A DNA stretch of 64,000 bases from Rhodococcus rhodochrous (GTDB taxonomy: Bacteria > Actinomycetota > Actinomycetes > Mycobacteriales > Mycobacteriaceae), in assembly GCF_014854695.1 (NCBI RefSeq), contig NZ_CP027557.1:496001-560000 (forward strand). The letters are read 5' to 3'. Positions 8,257 through 21,485 of this stretch are shown piece by piece (the stretch's first letter is position 1; the number at the start of each line of letters is the position of its first letter). The translations under genes and the position numbers were made by a program. The notes under the pieces are model-generated. The model did no database searches. It saw only the letters and a program-made list of their open reading frames with translations, and was not told where the DNA came from.

Positions 8257-9444
8257 ATGCCCGGGGTCTTCGATCGTCTCGTCGGTCAACGCGATGTCGA
8301 GACCGAACTCGTCGCGGCCGCGGTAGCTGCCCGTCGGGGCGACACCGGGTCGGCGATGACGCACTCGTGGCTGTTCACAGGTCCTCCCGGGTCCGGTCGC
8401 TCGGTCGCGGCGCTGTGTTTCGCCGCCGCCCTGCAGTGCACCGACGAGGAGACTCCCGGCTGCGGGCGATGCCACGCCTGCACCACCACGATGGCCGGCA
8501 CCCACGGCGACGTACGGCGGGTCGTGCCCGAGGGACTGACGATCAGCGTCAAGTCGATGCGCGACATCGTGCAGGTCGCGTCGCGGCGTCCCAGCACGGG
8601 GCGATGGCAGGTCGTGGTGATCGAGGACGCCGACCGTCTCACCGAAGGCGCCGCGAACGCGCTGCTGAAGGTGGTCGAGGAACCGCCGCAGCGAACGGTT
8701 TTCCTCCTGTGTGCGCCGTCGGTCGATCCCGAGGACATCTCGGTGACGCTGCGCTCGCGCTGCCGTCACATCGGGTTGGTCACCCCCAGCGCCGACGCCA
8801 TCGCGCGCGTCCTCGAAGCCACCGACGGCATCGATCCGAAGACGGCGCAGTGGGCTGCATCCGTCAGCGCAGGCCACGTCGGCCGGGCCCGACGGCTGGC
8901 CATCGACGAGGGCGCCCGCGACAACCGGGCACGTGCGCTCGCTGTCGCCGGCGCGGTCCTGCGCCCCGCCACCACCTACTCCGCAGCCGACGACCTCGGC
9001 CGCAGCGCCGAGACCGAGGCGAAGGAGATCAGTGCGGAGCGCGACGAGCGCGAGACCGAAGAGCTGAGGACCGCTCTCGGTGCCGGCGGTACCGGCAAGG
9101 GAGCTGCGGGTGCGCTTCGCGGTTCGGCCGGGGTCCTCAAGGAACTCGAACGCACCCAGAAGTCGCGGAAGACGCGGACCGAGCGCGACATCATGGACCG
9201 AGCCTTGATCGATCTCGCCGGCCTGTACCGGGACGCACTGGTGCATGCCTTCGGATCGCAGGTCACGCTCAACCATCCGGACATGTCGGATCGCGCGGCC
9301 GACCTCGCGTCGAGGACCCGGCCGGAGTCGCTGCTCGAGTGCATCGAAGCCATCCTCGACTGCCGGGAGGCGCTCGCCCAGAACGTCAAACCCCGCTTCG
9401 CTCTCGCGGCGCTCGCAGCCCGGTTGAGCTCGGCGTTCCGGTAG
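8257..9444 (+). CDS. holB: DNA polymerase III subunit delta' (clamp loader)
   Basis: A 395-residue AAA+ subunit of the clamp loader that places the sliding clamp on DNA during replication. The P-loop is GPPGSGRS (42-49), with Arg in place of the usual Lys, in keeping with the non-catalytic delta' role. A zinc-binding cysteine set follows (C61, C69, C72, C75), then VIEDADRLTEGAANALLKVVEEPP, the typical AAA+ segment of the family. The position matches Rv3644c. The ATG follows a -10 box by 6 nt, so the mRNA is probably leaderless. A tRNA-Thr gene lies 62 bp downstream, as I recall for mycobacteria. Confidence 0.93.
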   Translation: MPGVFDRLVGQRDVETELVAAAVAARRGDTGSAMTHSWLFTGPPGSGRSVAALCFAAALQCTDEETPGCGRCHACTTTMAGTHGDVRRVVPEGLTISVKSMRDIVQVASRRPSTGRWQVVVIEDADRLTEGAANALLKVVEEPPQRTVFLLCAPSVDPEDISVTLRSRCRHIGLVTPSADAIARVLEATDGIDPKTAQWAASVSAGHVGRARRLAIDEGARDNRARALAVAGAVLRPATTYSAADDLGRSAETEAKEISAERDERETEELRTALGAGGTGKGAAGALRGSAGVLKELERTQKSRKTRTERDIMDRALIDLAGLYRDALVHAFGSQVTLNHPDMSDRAADLASRTRPESLLECIEAILDCREALAQNVKPRFALAALAARLSSAFR

Positions 9445-9457
9445 CCGAAGTGCCGGT

Positions 9458-9488
9458 TTGCGTCGGGGTGGGGGTAGTCCGCTAGACT
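9458..9488 (+). promoter_or_regulatory. Candidate promoter of tRNA-Thr
   Basis: TTGCGT (9458-9463) and TAGACT (9483-9488) are separated by 19 nt and lie 18 nt before the mature tRNA. Confidence 0.45.
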
Positions 9489-9506
9489 TCGGACGCCGAA
9501 AGGCTC

Positions 9507-9579
9507 GCTGCCTTAGCTCAGTCGGTAGAGCATTTCACTCGTAATGAAAAGGTCGTCGGTTCGATTCCGACAGGCAGCT
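9507..9579 (+). tRNA. tRNA-Thr (anticodon CGT)
   Basis: A complete 73-nt cloverleaf. The acceptor GCTGCCT pairs with AGGCAGC, the D-loop has AGCTCAGTCGGTAGAGC, the anticodon arm reads TTTCACTCGTAATGAAA, and the T-loop is GGTTCGATTCC. The anticodon CGT reads ACG (Thr). The CCA end is encoded (9580-9582). Confidence 0.96.
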
Positions 9580-9582
9580 CCA

Positions 9583-9614
9583 CGAAGGCCCCTCACCACG
9601 GTGAGGGGCCTTCG
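9583..9614 (+). terminator. Terminator hairpin after tRNA-Thr
   Basis: A 15-bp inverted repeat (CGAAGGCCCCTCACC and its complement) separated by two bases begins directly after the encoded CCA end. There is no strong T run. Confidence 0.65.
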
Positions 9615-9655
9615 ACGTTTCTGCGCGCTGTGCGATTCGCACGGATGATGGAGAC

Positions 9656-9751
9656 ATGTTGATGGAACTGTTCTCCTTGGTCCTGATCATCGGCGCTCTC
9701 GCCGTGGTGCTGCCCATGGCCGTCCGGGTCTTCCGGGACAAGGACCGTTGA
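9656..9751 (+). CDS. Possible 31-residue single-pass membrane microprotein
   Basis: This short frame encodes MLMELFSLVLIIGALAVVL followed by PMAVRVFRDKDR. It has one hydrophobic helix of about 17 residues and a basic cytoplasmic tail, a shape common in real bacterial microproteins. GGAG lies only 2-3 nt before the ATG, so initiation is uncertain. It lies between tRNA-Thr and the small gene at 9848. There is no homology evidence, only composition and charge pattern. Confidence 0.35.
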   Translation: MLMELFSLVLIIGALAVVLPMAVRVFRDKDR

Positions 9752-9835
9752 CGCGAAGCGACCGCGACTATCGGCGCGCACGAGAGCGGTCTCGGACACG
9801 GCTGCGAAATCCTCGACAACCCGGTCACCGCGCAG

Positions 9836-9841
9836 CATGCT
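9836..9841 (+). promoter_or_regulatory. -10 box of a leaderless promoter (CATGCT)
   Basis: CATGCT precedes the ATG at 9848 by six bases, the same geometry as the other leaderless starts here. Confidence 0.4.
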
Positions 9842-9847
9842 TCTCTC

Positions 9848-10045
9848 ATGGCTGAGTCGTTGAAGGACCGGGTTCGGGAGAAGATCCTGCGGCAGCGCGC
9901 CGAGGACGGGGGCCGGCCGATCGGCGACGCGGAAGGGGACGACCCTCGCCTCATGGATCTCCGCAGCGACCTCGCGATGCTGGAGCAGGCCGGCGAGGAC
10001 GATCCGATCGTTCAGCACCTCGCAGCGAAGTACTGGGTCCCCTGA
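9848..10045 (+). CDS. Small acidic hypothetical protein
   Basis: A 65-residue soluble, charged protein starting MAESLKDRVREKILRQRAED and ending IVQHLAAKYWVP. The first 30 residues look helical and amphipathic. No known domain is recognised. Support for a real gene comes from a -10-like hexamer 6 nt before the ATG and from the absence of a competing frame. The function is unknown. Confidence 0.55.
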   Translation: MAESLKDRVREKILRQRAEDGGRPIGDAEGDDPRLMDLRSDLAMLEQAGEDDPIVQHLAAKYWVP

Positions 10046-10539
10046 ACACCCTCACAACGACGCTCCGTAAGTCGATAAACCCGCTCTGAGCTGGCGATTT
10101 GGTGTTCTCGGAGATGTTCGCGTAACTTATTCCAGGTCAGAGCGACACGGACACCGACCCGGGCCGAGAGGAACGGGACAACGAGGTTGGACGAAGGCGC
10201 CTGCAGATTTCACTGGTTCGAAACCTTCTGGTAAGGTTTGGAGCCGTGCCCGAGAGCCGGAAGGCCCTCGGATGAACAGTCACCCCGGAGTGAACGAACC
10301 GGAAGGTTCGGGATCGATGGTGTGTGCGTGTTCTTTGAGAACTCAACAGTGTGCCGATGAATGTCAGTGCCAAATAATATTTGGTGCGACCACTTCACTT
10401 TTTGTGGGTGGTTGTCGCTGGACATCGCATTCTTCCGTCTGCGGTGGTCCAGTGTTTTATAGCTAGTTTGAGTTTGTATGCTAGTGATTTGACTCGATGT
10501 CTTTGACTGATTGCCCCTTTTCGGGGTGATTGTGAGTCT
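10046..10539 (+). promoter_or_regulatory. rRNA operon promoter and antitermination leader
   Basis: This stretch has no coding gene. Two tandem promoter candidates are seen: TTGGTG-18 nt-TAACTT (10099-10128) and TTTCAC-18 nt-TAAGGT (10208-10237). Downstream, GTTCTTTGAGAACTCAACAGTGTG (near 10330) resembles the boxB/boxA/boxC antitermination block of mycobacterial rrn leaders. A related copy, GTTGTTTGAGAACTGCACAGTG, recurs in the 16S-23S spacer near 12320. The remaining leader would contain the 16S processing stem. Confidence 0.55.
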
Positions 10540-15490
<4,951 letters not shown>

Positions 15491-15599
15491 GAAGATGTTA
15501 CGCGTCCACTGTGCGGTATCTGAAACAACACACACAGATCCGAAGAATCCTGCAGCTGCAGGTGATTCGAAGAATCTGCGTGGAATATTGTTTCATAGA

Positions 15600-15717
15600 G
15601 TTACGGCGGCCATAGCGACAGGGAAACGCCCGGTCCCATTCCGAACCCGGAAGCTAAGCCTGTCTGCGCCGATGGTACTGCACTCGACAGGGTGTGGGAG
15701 AGTAGGACACCGCCGAA
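15600..15717 (+). rRNA. rrf: 5S ribosomal RNA
   Basis: A 118-nt 5S rRNA with the helix I pair TTACGGCGG / CCGCCGAAC and conserved loops (CCATTCCGAACCCGGAAGCTAAG). It lies 109 nt after 23S and completes the operon. Confidence 0.95.
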
Positions 15718-15726
15718 CACCCGTTA

Positions 15727-15796
15727 CCGAAGACCCCCAACATCGTTGGGGGTCTTCGGCTTTGAGAAGGGGACCCGCTTTCGCGGGTCCCCTTTT
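15727..15796 (+). terminator. Tandem rRNA operon terminators
   Basis: Two strong hairpins follow 5S. The first is a 15-bp stem (CCGAAGACCCCCAAC, 15727-15741, with its complement 15745-15759; loop ATC). The second is a 12-bp stem (AAGGGGACCCGC, 15767-15778, with 15783-15794; loop TTTC) followed by T residues. Confidence 0.85.
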
Positions 15797-15821
15797 CTCG
15801 TATGCGGACATCCGGTCGACC

Positions 15822-15827
15822 TATGCT
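15822..15827 (+). promoter_or_regulatory. -10 box of a leaderless promoter (TATGCT)
   Basis: TATGCT lies 7 nt before the GTG at 15835 that opens the frameshifted immunity-like gene. Confidence 0.45.
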
Positions 15828-15834
15828 CGGAGAT

Positions 15835-16393
15835 GTGGGACGGATCGAGCCGGCGACAAGCGTATTCGGTGATTTCGAACTCACCATGGACGAACTACGG
15901 GCGGTCGCCCGATACGTGGCGGAGAGTGCACAGGCCGTGCTCCCCCGTCTTCGAGGAGTCCGTGCCCGACGACCGTCGTCCACGTGCAGCACTCGACGCG
16001 GCCCGGGAATTCGTCGACGGTGCGCGACGAACGAGACTCCAGCGGGTCACCGCCCTGGATGCCCACCGAGCTGCGAAGGACGCACCGACCGAGGAGGCTT
16101 CCCTTGCCGCACGGTGCGCCGGCGATGCTGCAGCGGCTGCCTATCTGCACCCGATCGTGAAGGCGACCCAGGTCGGGCATATCCTGCGTGCCGCCGCGAG
16201 TGCCGCTCGCATCGCCGAACTCCGGGCTGACGGCGACCCGGGAGCAACGGAGGACGCGCTCGACGACGCCCGGCGACGCGCGACTCCCGTGGTGGTCGAC
16301 GTCCTCTCCCGTTATCCGCTCGCCCCCACCTCGAGAACTCGGGTCGGAGAGTTGATGAACGCACTGGATGCGTCTCTGCGTCGCGCGAACTAG
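15835..16393 (+). pseudogene. Immunity-protein-like gene interrupted by a +1 frameshift
   Basis: Two adjacent frames together encode one protein of about 185 residues. The first runs from GTG 15835 through FELTMDELRAVARYVAESAQ to AVLP. The second continues VFEESVPDDRRPRAALDAAR and later KATQVGHILRAAASAARIAEL. The joined product resembles the helical 'putative immunity protein' (Imm5-like) family common in actinobacteria, whose members read smoothly through this point. The break coincides with a run of five C at 15942-15946, where four would restore the frame. It may be a true mutation, phase variation or a sequence error. If only the downstream part is translated, it could start at GTG 15962. 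Confidence 0.65.
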
Positions 16394-16400
16394 GCAACGT

Positions 16401-16435
16401 CCGGAGGGGGACCCGGTGTTCGGGTCCCCCTCCGG
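16401..16435. terminator. Bidirectional terminator between convergent genes
   Basis: A 15-bp inverted repeat (CCGGAGGGGGACCCG / CGGGTCCCCCTCCGG, loop GTGTT) lies 7 nt after the immunity-like stop and before the end of the convergent SDR gene. Confidence 0.7.
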
Positions 16436-16492
16436 ATCTCCATCCCCCGCGACCGGTGCCCATCTCACCGGTCGCCGTCCGGAAGATCACGC

Positions 16493-17260
16493 CTACAGGT
16501 ACCACCCGCCGTTGACGCCGATGGCCTGCCCTGTGATGAAGCCGGCGTCGTCCGTGCACAGGAAGGCAGCCGCCGCGGCCACGTCGTGCGGCGTGCCGGT
16601 GCGGCGCACCGGAGTCATGTTCGCCAGCACGTCCAGGTCGATCAACTGACCGGGCTGTTCCTCGGCCCGCGCCATCGGTGTGTCGATGATCGACGGTGGA
16701 ATCGTGTTGGCGGTGATGCCCTTCGGGGACAGCTCGAATGCCAGCGCCTTCGTCAGCGCGATGACACCGCCCTTGGATGCGACGTAGTGTGCGCGATCCG
16801 GTGCGCCGGACTGCGCGCTCGACGATGAGATCGTCACGATGCGGCCCCATCCTGCTTCGAGGAGGTCGGGCAGTGCCGACTGGATCGTGTTGAAGGTGCC
16901 GGTGAGATTGACGTCGAGGGTCCGCTGCCACGACTCCGCGGTGATTTCACCGAACGGTGCGCTTTCCTGGATGCCGGCACTCGTGACGATGATCGAGATC
17001 GGGCCGAGTTCGGCGCGTGCCTTCTCGACGGCCGCGTCGACGCTCGCCCGATCCGAGACGTCCACCTCGAGCCCGATCACCCGAGCTCCGTCGTTCGCCA
17101 GTTCGTCCGCTGCGGCCCGGACGGCGTCGCCGCTGCGGTCGAGCAGAGCGACGGGGTGGTTGCGTCCGGCAAGTTCTCCGGCGATCGCTCGTCCGATGCC
17201 GGATGCGGCGCCCGAGACGATGGCCACCCGATCTGCTGCCGTGCTGTTCTCAGTGGACAT
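16493..17260 (-). CDS. SDR-family NAD(P)-dependent oxidoreductase
   Basis: A 255-residue classical short-chain dehydrogenase/reductase that interconverts an alcohol and a ketone. The Rossmann glycine motif is SGAASGIG (about 16-23), followed by TSAGI in place of NAAG/NSAG. The catalytic Ser lies in ISSSSAQSG, with Tyr/Lys in YVASK, and the C-terminus is INGGWYL-like (GVNGGWYL). It resembles FabG-type 3-oxoacyl reductases and secondary alcohol dehydrogenases; the substrate is unknown. Its ATG overlaps the end of the upstream P450 gene by 11 bp, so the two are co-translated and may act sequentially (hydroxylation, then oxidation). Confidence 0.92.
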   Translation of the reverse strand: MSTENSTAADRVAIVSGAASGIGRAIAGELAGRNHPVALLDRSGDAVRAAADELANDGARVIGLEVDVSDRASVDAAVEKARAELGPISIIVTSAGIQESAPFGEITAESWQRTLDVNLTGTFNTIQSALPDLLEAGWGRIVTISSSSAQSGAPDRAHYVASKGGVIALTKALAFELSPKGITANTIPPSIIDTPMARAEEQPGQLIDLDVLANMTPVRRTGTPHDVAAAAAFLCTDDAGFITGQAIGVNGGWYL

Positions 17261-18545
17261 GGGCGCTTCCTTCCGCGACGGAGACGGGAGTGAACTCGAG
17301 ATGGATCTCGGTCAGTCCGCGGAGGATGTAGGTCGGTTCGTAGGCGAAGTGCCGGTCGTCGGCGGGTCCGTGCTTCTCTTCCGAGATCCGAATGTCGCCG
17401 AGTCGGTCCAGCAGCCGCTCGACGGTGACACGTGCTTCCACGCGCGCCAGCGGACCGCCGGGGCACGAGTGGACACCGCGCCCGAAGGCGATGTGCTCGC
17501 GGGAGTTCTCCCGATCGATCCGGAACTCGTGGGGATCGGTGAATCTGCGGGGATCGCGGTTGCCCGCCGGCAGGGACACCATGACGGTGGTGCCCGCCGG
17601 TATCTCGACGCCCCCGAGGTTCGTCTTCTTCCTGGTCAGTCGGAAGTCGCTCTTGACCGGACCTTCCAACCGGAGCGCTTCCTCCACGAACTGCGGTACG
17701 AGACTGCGATCCTCGCGGAGTTGCTTCTGCAGGTCGGGGTTCTCGGCGATGAGCCGGAAGGCTGCCGTGATCAGGCGTGCGGTGGTGTCCTGCCCGGCAC
17801 CGAACAGGAAGGTGGCGAGCCGGACGAGATCGACGACCTCGGGAGTATCGCCGTCCGCGTAGGTGGATCCGGCGAGGATCGACAGGACGTCCTTCCCCGG
17901 GTTCTTCCGCCGGTCCTCGATGTAGGCCGAGAACTTCGAATCCAGGAACTCCAGCGGATTGGTCCCGAGGGCGCCGTCCTCGGCCATCGCCCCGGGTGTC
18001 TGCGTCGACAGGTGCGCGACGAAGGCGGCGTGGTCTTCCTCCGGTACGCCGAGGAGATCGGCGATGGTGAGCAACGCGAAGGGCTGCGCGTACTGGTGGA
18101 GCAGCTCGACCTTGCCGGACTCGTGGAAGGTGTCGATCAGGCGATCCGCGAGCCGCCACATGAAGTCCTCGTTCTCGGCGAGACGTCGCGGGGTGAACAA
18201 TCCGCCGAGCAGTCGCCGGACACGGGTGTGCTGGGGCGGATCCATCGTCACGAGGTGCTCGTTCAGCGGGATCTCGGGACGATGACGTTCGATCTGTTCG
18301 CCGATGTCGTCGCCCTCGGGTTCGAACGGCATGCCGGGGAACGGTCCCGTCGCGGCGTTGATGTTCGAGTACGTCGCCGTATCGCGAAGTACGGCAAGGC
18401 ATTCCTCGAATCCGGTCACCGCGACCACGTTGCGTGGACCGGTGAACCGCACCGGGCATTCCGAACGGAGGTGATCGAAGTAGGGATGCGGGTCGGGGAT
18501 GAAGGACGGATCCGTGAAGAAATCCTTGGAATCGAAGTCGTTCAC
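17250..18545 (-). CDS. Cytochrome P450
   Basis: A 431-residue soluble bacterial class I P450 monooxygenase. The I-helix oxygen-binding motif is AGQDTTAR, the K-helix ExxR is in EEALRLEGPV, and the heme loop is FGRGVHSCPGGPLAR with the thiolate ligand Cys361. The GTG at 18545 is chosen because AGGAG lies 5-6 nt upstream. No ferredoxin or ferredoxin reductase gene is adjacent, so electrons must come from elsewhere. The substrate is unknown. It forms a two-gene operon with the SDR gene, and a TetR regulator is divergently encoded. Confidence 0.94.
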   Translation of the reverse strand: MNDFDSKDFFTDPSFIPDPHPYFDHLRSECPVRFTGPRNVVAVTGFEECLAVLRDTATYSNINAATGPFPGMPFEPEGDDIGEQIERHRPEIPLNEHLVTMDPPQHTRVRRLLGGLFTPRRLAENEDFMWRLADRLIDTFHESGKVELLHQYAQPFALLTIADLLGVPEEDHAAFVAHLSTQTPGAMAEDGALGTNPLEFLDSKFSAYIEDRRKNPGKDVLSILAGSTYADGDTPEVVDLVRLATFLFGAGQDTTARLITAAFRLIAENPDLQKQLREDRSLVPQFVEEALRLEGPVKSDFRLTRKKTNLGGVEIPAGTTVMVSLPAGNRDPRRFTDPHEFRIDRENSREHIAFGRGVHSCPGGPLARVEARVTVERLLDRLGDIRISEEKHGPADDRHFAYEPTYILRGLTEIHLEFTPVSVAEGSAHVH

Positions 18546-18772
18546 TCGGGCTCCTGACGTCGTGCGCACACGAGGTGCGCAACTGCGGTGTTTTCCGATG
18601 AGAACGCCAGCCTCGCCCGATGCTGAGCGCCTGCCTAGCAGTGCTGGTTACATGGATAGCACGGGGGCCGAATGTGGTCAAGAGCACACTCGCCGGTGTG
18701 GTTACGATGAGCACGCATCGGTGCGCCGCACCGGCCGCGCGAAGCGGACGCCGACGACCACGGAGGTAGGGG
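18546..18772. promoter_or_regulatory. Divergent P450/TetR intergenic region
   Basis: This 227-bp divergent gap presumably carries both promoters and the TetR operator. The segment around 18630-18660 (CCTAGCAGTGCTGG ... GATAGCAC) has short AGCA/TGCT symmetry but no convincing long palindrome. Confidence 0.3.
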
Positions 18773-19402
18773 ATGACGTCGTCGAGGCGGATCGGCTCAC
18801 CGGATGCGAAGAACAGGACCGTTCTGCTCGACGCGGCCGAGCAGTTGATGATCGAAAAAGGCTACGCAGCAGTTACTTCGAGACGTGTCGCCGAACGTGC
18901 CGGACTCAAGCCGCAACTCGTGCACTACTACTTCCGGACCATGGACGATCTCTTCCTCGAGATGTTCCGCCGGCGCGCCGAAGAGGGCCTGGCGGTCCAG
19001 GCCGAAGTGGCGAAGTCCCCCAACCCTCTTCGGGCCCTCTGGGAGTTCAGTACCGATCCCGCCGCGGTGGCCGTGACGATGGAGTTCATCGCGATGGCGC
19101 GTCATCGCGACGCGCTCCGCTCCGAGATCGCGCGCTATTCGGAGCTGTTCCGCGTCGGGCAGCGGGATGCCGCGCGCGCCGCTCTCGCACGGTCCGGATA
19201 CGACCTGGCGCGGATTCCCCCCGTGGTGCTGTCGGTGCTGATGACGAGCATCTCGCGAGTGCTCGTGATGGAGGAGTCCCTCGGTCTGACGGCGGGTCAT
19301 GCCGAGACCTACGAACTCGTCGAGTGGTGCCTGTCGATGCTCGAAGGTGGTGCCGACAGCGGCGGAACGGAATCTGCTTTCCAACGCCGTGACCTGGCCT
19401 GA
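18773..19402 (+). CDS. TetR/AcrR-family transcriptional regulator
   Basis: A 209-residue protein with an N-terminal TetR helix-turn-helix (AAEQLMIEKGYAAVTSRRVAERAGLKPQLVHYYF, about residues 18-52) and a helical ligand-binding domain. GGAGG lies 6 nt before the ATG. It is divergent from the P450-SDR pair and upstream of the mce operon, so it may repress either; the divergent layout favours the P450 operon. The ligand is unknown. Confidence 0.9.
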   Translation: MTSSRRIGSPDAKNRTVLLDAAEQLMIEKGYAAVTSRRVAERAGLKPQLVHYYFRTMDDLFLEMFRRRAEEGLAVQAEVAKSPNPLRALWEFSTDPAAVAVTMEFIAMARHRDALRSEIARYSELFRVGQRDAARAALARSGYDLARIPPVVLSVLMTSISRVLVMEESLGLTAGHAETYELVEWCLSMLEGGADSGGTESAFQRRDLA

Positions 19403-19720
19403 TGCGCCGCGGTAGGGGTCGGAGATCGAAGTCGTCCGAAATCGTGTATTGCAACTACGAGAATAGTATTCTACTTTTGGCTCGGGCAGACAGCCCGGCT
19501 TCGGCACCCGATCGCCCGCGGGTCGCCGAGGCGCTGCGCCACCGTGCGTGACCCGGCATCGGCCGGTCCCGCCCGTGCGCTCCGGCCGGCGATGCGCTCG
19601 TCGTGCCGGATCTCGAAAAAATTCTCGAAAAGTCTGCGAACACAGTCTGTTTCGGCGATGCTTGCGACCGTTCGATGGTCGGCGTCGTCCACGCTCATCT
19701 ACTCCTGGAGGGGAGCAGCC
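19403..19720 (+). promoter_or_regulatory. mce operon upstream region with palindromic operator candidate
   Basis: A gene-free stretch before the mce operon. It holds a perfect 6-bp-arm palindrome AGAATAGTATTCT (19460-19472), strikingly AT-rich for this GC-rich sequence and typical of a TetR- or GntR-type operator. It also holds a short direct repeat TCTCGAAAA (near 19610 and 19622). The operon promoter itself is not clear. Confidence 0.45.
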
Positions 19721-19786
19721 GTGACACCTGCGAGGTGGGGGTCGTCGAGACGGTGGTGTGTGCTCGATGTCGGATCGGTGCGGTAG
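19721..19786 (+). CDS. Possible 21-codon upstream ORF of the mce operon
   Basis: A GTG start at 19721 follows a strong purine-rich site GGAGGGGAG (19707-19715). It encodes a 21-residue basic peptide ending 6 nt before the first permease start. The geometry suggests translational coupling that carries ribosomes into the permease gene, which has no clear Shine-Dalgarno of its own. It may be only a ribosome-loading site; one Cys codon is not enough to call an attenuator. Confidence 0.3.
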   Translation: MTPARWGSSRRWCVLDVGSVR

Positions 19787-19792
19787 GCCGCG

Positions 19793-20626
19793 ATGAGCAC
19801 GACGGCCACGAAAGAGATCGGCGCGTGGGCCCGCGGCTACCTCCGCCGGCATCCGATGGCGGCGCTCGAAACCGTCGGTGGTCAGTGTGTGCTGGGCATC
19901 CGTGCCCTCCAGTACCTGATCCTCGACATCGCCACCCTCCGGTTCCCGTTCGCCGAGTTCGTCCGCCAGGCGGCCTTCATGGCCTCGGCTTCCGCGCTGC
20001 CCACGATGTTCGTCGCGATCCCGATCGGGGTGACCCTGTCGATCCAGTTCGGGCTGCTCGCCGGTCAGGTCGGCGCGACCTCCCTGGCCGGTGCGGCGAG
20101 CGGTCTCGCGGTCATCAAGCAGGGCGCACCCATGGTGGCAGCCCTGCTCATGGCGTCGGCAGCCGGTTCCGCTGTCTGTGCCGATCTCGGCTCCCGCAAG
20201 ATCCGCGACGAGATCGACGCCATGGAGGTGATGGGCCTGTCGGTCGTCCGACGCCTCGTGGTGCCGCGCCTGGTGGCCGCAGTGGTGGTCGGTCTCGCCC
20301 TCACCGGCCTGGTCTGCTTTGTCGGCTTCCTCTCCGGATACATCTTCAACACCTTCGTGATGAACGGAACGCCAGGCAGTTTCGTCACGACGTTCGCGTC
20401 CTTCGCGACGATCGGTGACTTCGTGCTGACCATGATCAAGGCGGCGGTCTTCGGTGCGATCGTCGCGGTCGTCGCCTGCCACAAGGGTCTGTCGACGCGC
20501 GGCGGACCGGCGGGCGTCGCCGACTCCGTCAATGCGACCGTCGTCGCGTCGATCCTGCTCCTGATGATCGTCAACGTCGCCTTCACGCAGCTGTACGTGC
20601 TGCTCTTCCCGAAGACGGGGTTCTGA
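19793..20626 (+). CDS. yrbEA: MlaE/YrbE-family ABC transporter permease (YrbEA)
   Basis: A 277-residue integral membrane permease with about six hydrophobic segments, the first of two MlaE-domain subunits of an Mce lipid importer. The conserved loop SRKIRDEIDAMEVMGLSVVRRLVVPR is the EExDAM-like region that contacts the MceG ATPase. It acts in the inner membrane with YrbEB; no MceG gene is in the window, as usual. The next gene starts after two bases. Confidence 0.93.
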   Translation: MSTTATKEIGAWARGYLRRHPMAALETVGGQCVLGIRALQYLILDIATLRFPFAEFVRQAAFMASASALPTMFVAIPIGVTLSIQFGLLAGQVGATSLAGAASGLAVIKQGAPMVAALLMASAAGSAVCADLGSRKIRDEIDAMEVMGLSVVRRLVVPRLVAAVVVGLALTGLVCFVGFLSGYIFNTFVMNGTPGSFVTTFASFATIGDFVLTMIKAAVFGAIVAVVACHKGLSTRGGPAGVADSVNATVVASILLLMIVNVAFTQLYVLLFPKTGF

Positions 20627-20628
20627 CG

Positions 20629-21483
20629 ATGGCGTCCCGGTACTTCCCCCCCGGCACCCGGTCGTTCGTCGTCGTCGCGACGGCGCAGGTCCGTTCGGTC
20701 CAGCGTCTCGGCCACATGGTCGTCTTCCTCCTGCGTGCCGTGGCCGCGATCCCGACGACCCTGCGGCACTACCGGAAGGAGTTCCTACGCATCCTCTCCG
20801 ACGTCACCTGGGGCAACGGCTCTCTCGTGGTCGGAGGCGGCACGGCCGGGGTGATCATCGTCCTGGGTGCGTCGGCGGGTGCGATCGTCGCCATCGAGGG
20901 ATACAACGCGCTGCACCTGCTCGGGCTCGAACCCGCGACGGGAATGGTGTCCTCGACCGCCACGACCCGCGAACTCGCGCCCATCATGGCCTCGCTCGCG
21001 TTCGCCGCGCAGGCCGGGTGCCGGTTCACCGCCCAACTCGGTGCGATGCGCATCTCGGAGGAGATCGACGCCATGGAGTCGCTGGCGATCCGGTCGATCC
21101 CGTATCTCGTCACGACCCGGCTGCTCGCCTCGGTGGTCGCGGTGGTGCCGCTGTATCTGGTCTGCCTCACCGTGAACTACGTTGCCGTGCAATCGGTGAT
21201 CGGGCTGACCGGGGGAGTGTCGGCCGGCACCTACGGCCACTACTTCTCCCTCGTGCTCAACGGCACCGACATCGCCTATTCACTGCTCAAGACCGTGGTC
21301 TTCGTCGTCATCACCACCACGATCCAGTGCTACTACGGCTTCTACGCCGCCGGTGGGCCGCAGGGTGTGGGAACGGCGGCCGGCCGCGCCATGCGGGCGA
21401 GCATCTCTGCGATGATCGTGGTCAACCTCCTCATGACCGTCGCCCTCTGGGGTATCGGTTCGGGCGCAAGGCTCGGAGGGTAG
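20629..21483 (+). CDS. yrbEB: MlaE/YrbE-family ABC transporter permease (YrbEB)
   Basis: A 284-residue second permease subunit with the same fold as its neighbour. The coupling loop is RISEEIDAMESLAIRSIPYLVTTR, with a closely packed set of transmembrane helices. The N-terminus carries a basic arm before the first helix. It pairs with YrbEA to form the channel for substrate moved by the MCE proteins. It is separated from the first MCE gene by two bases, so it is in the same operon. Confidence 0.93.
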   Translation: MASRYFPPGTRSFVVVATAQVRSVQRLGHMVVFLLRAVAAIPTTLRHYRKEFLRILSDVTWGNGSLVVGGGTAGVIIVLGASAGAIVAIEGYNALHLLGLEPATGMVSSTATTRELAPIMASLAFAAQAGCRFTAQLGAMRISEEIDAMESLAIRSIPYLVTTRLLASVVAVVPLYLVCLTVNYVAVQSVIGLTGGVSAGTYGHYFSLVLNGTDIAYSLLKTVVFVVITTTIQCYYGFYAAGGPQGVGTAAGRAMRASISAMIVVNLLMTVALWGIGSGARLGG

Positions 21484-21485
21484 GC

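Noticed and set aside
18620-18665. TetR operator palindrome in the P450 promoter region
   Set aside because: The AGCA/TGCT symmetry is only 4 bp per arm and could be chance.
19721-19786. The mce upstream ORF as a third cysteine attenuator
   Set aside because: Only one Cys codon and no complementary stem to the permease start were found; kept only as a possible coupling ORF.
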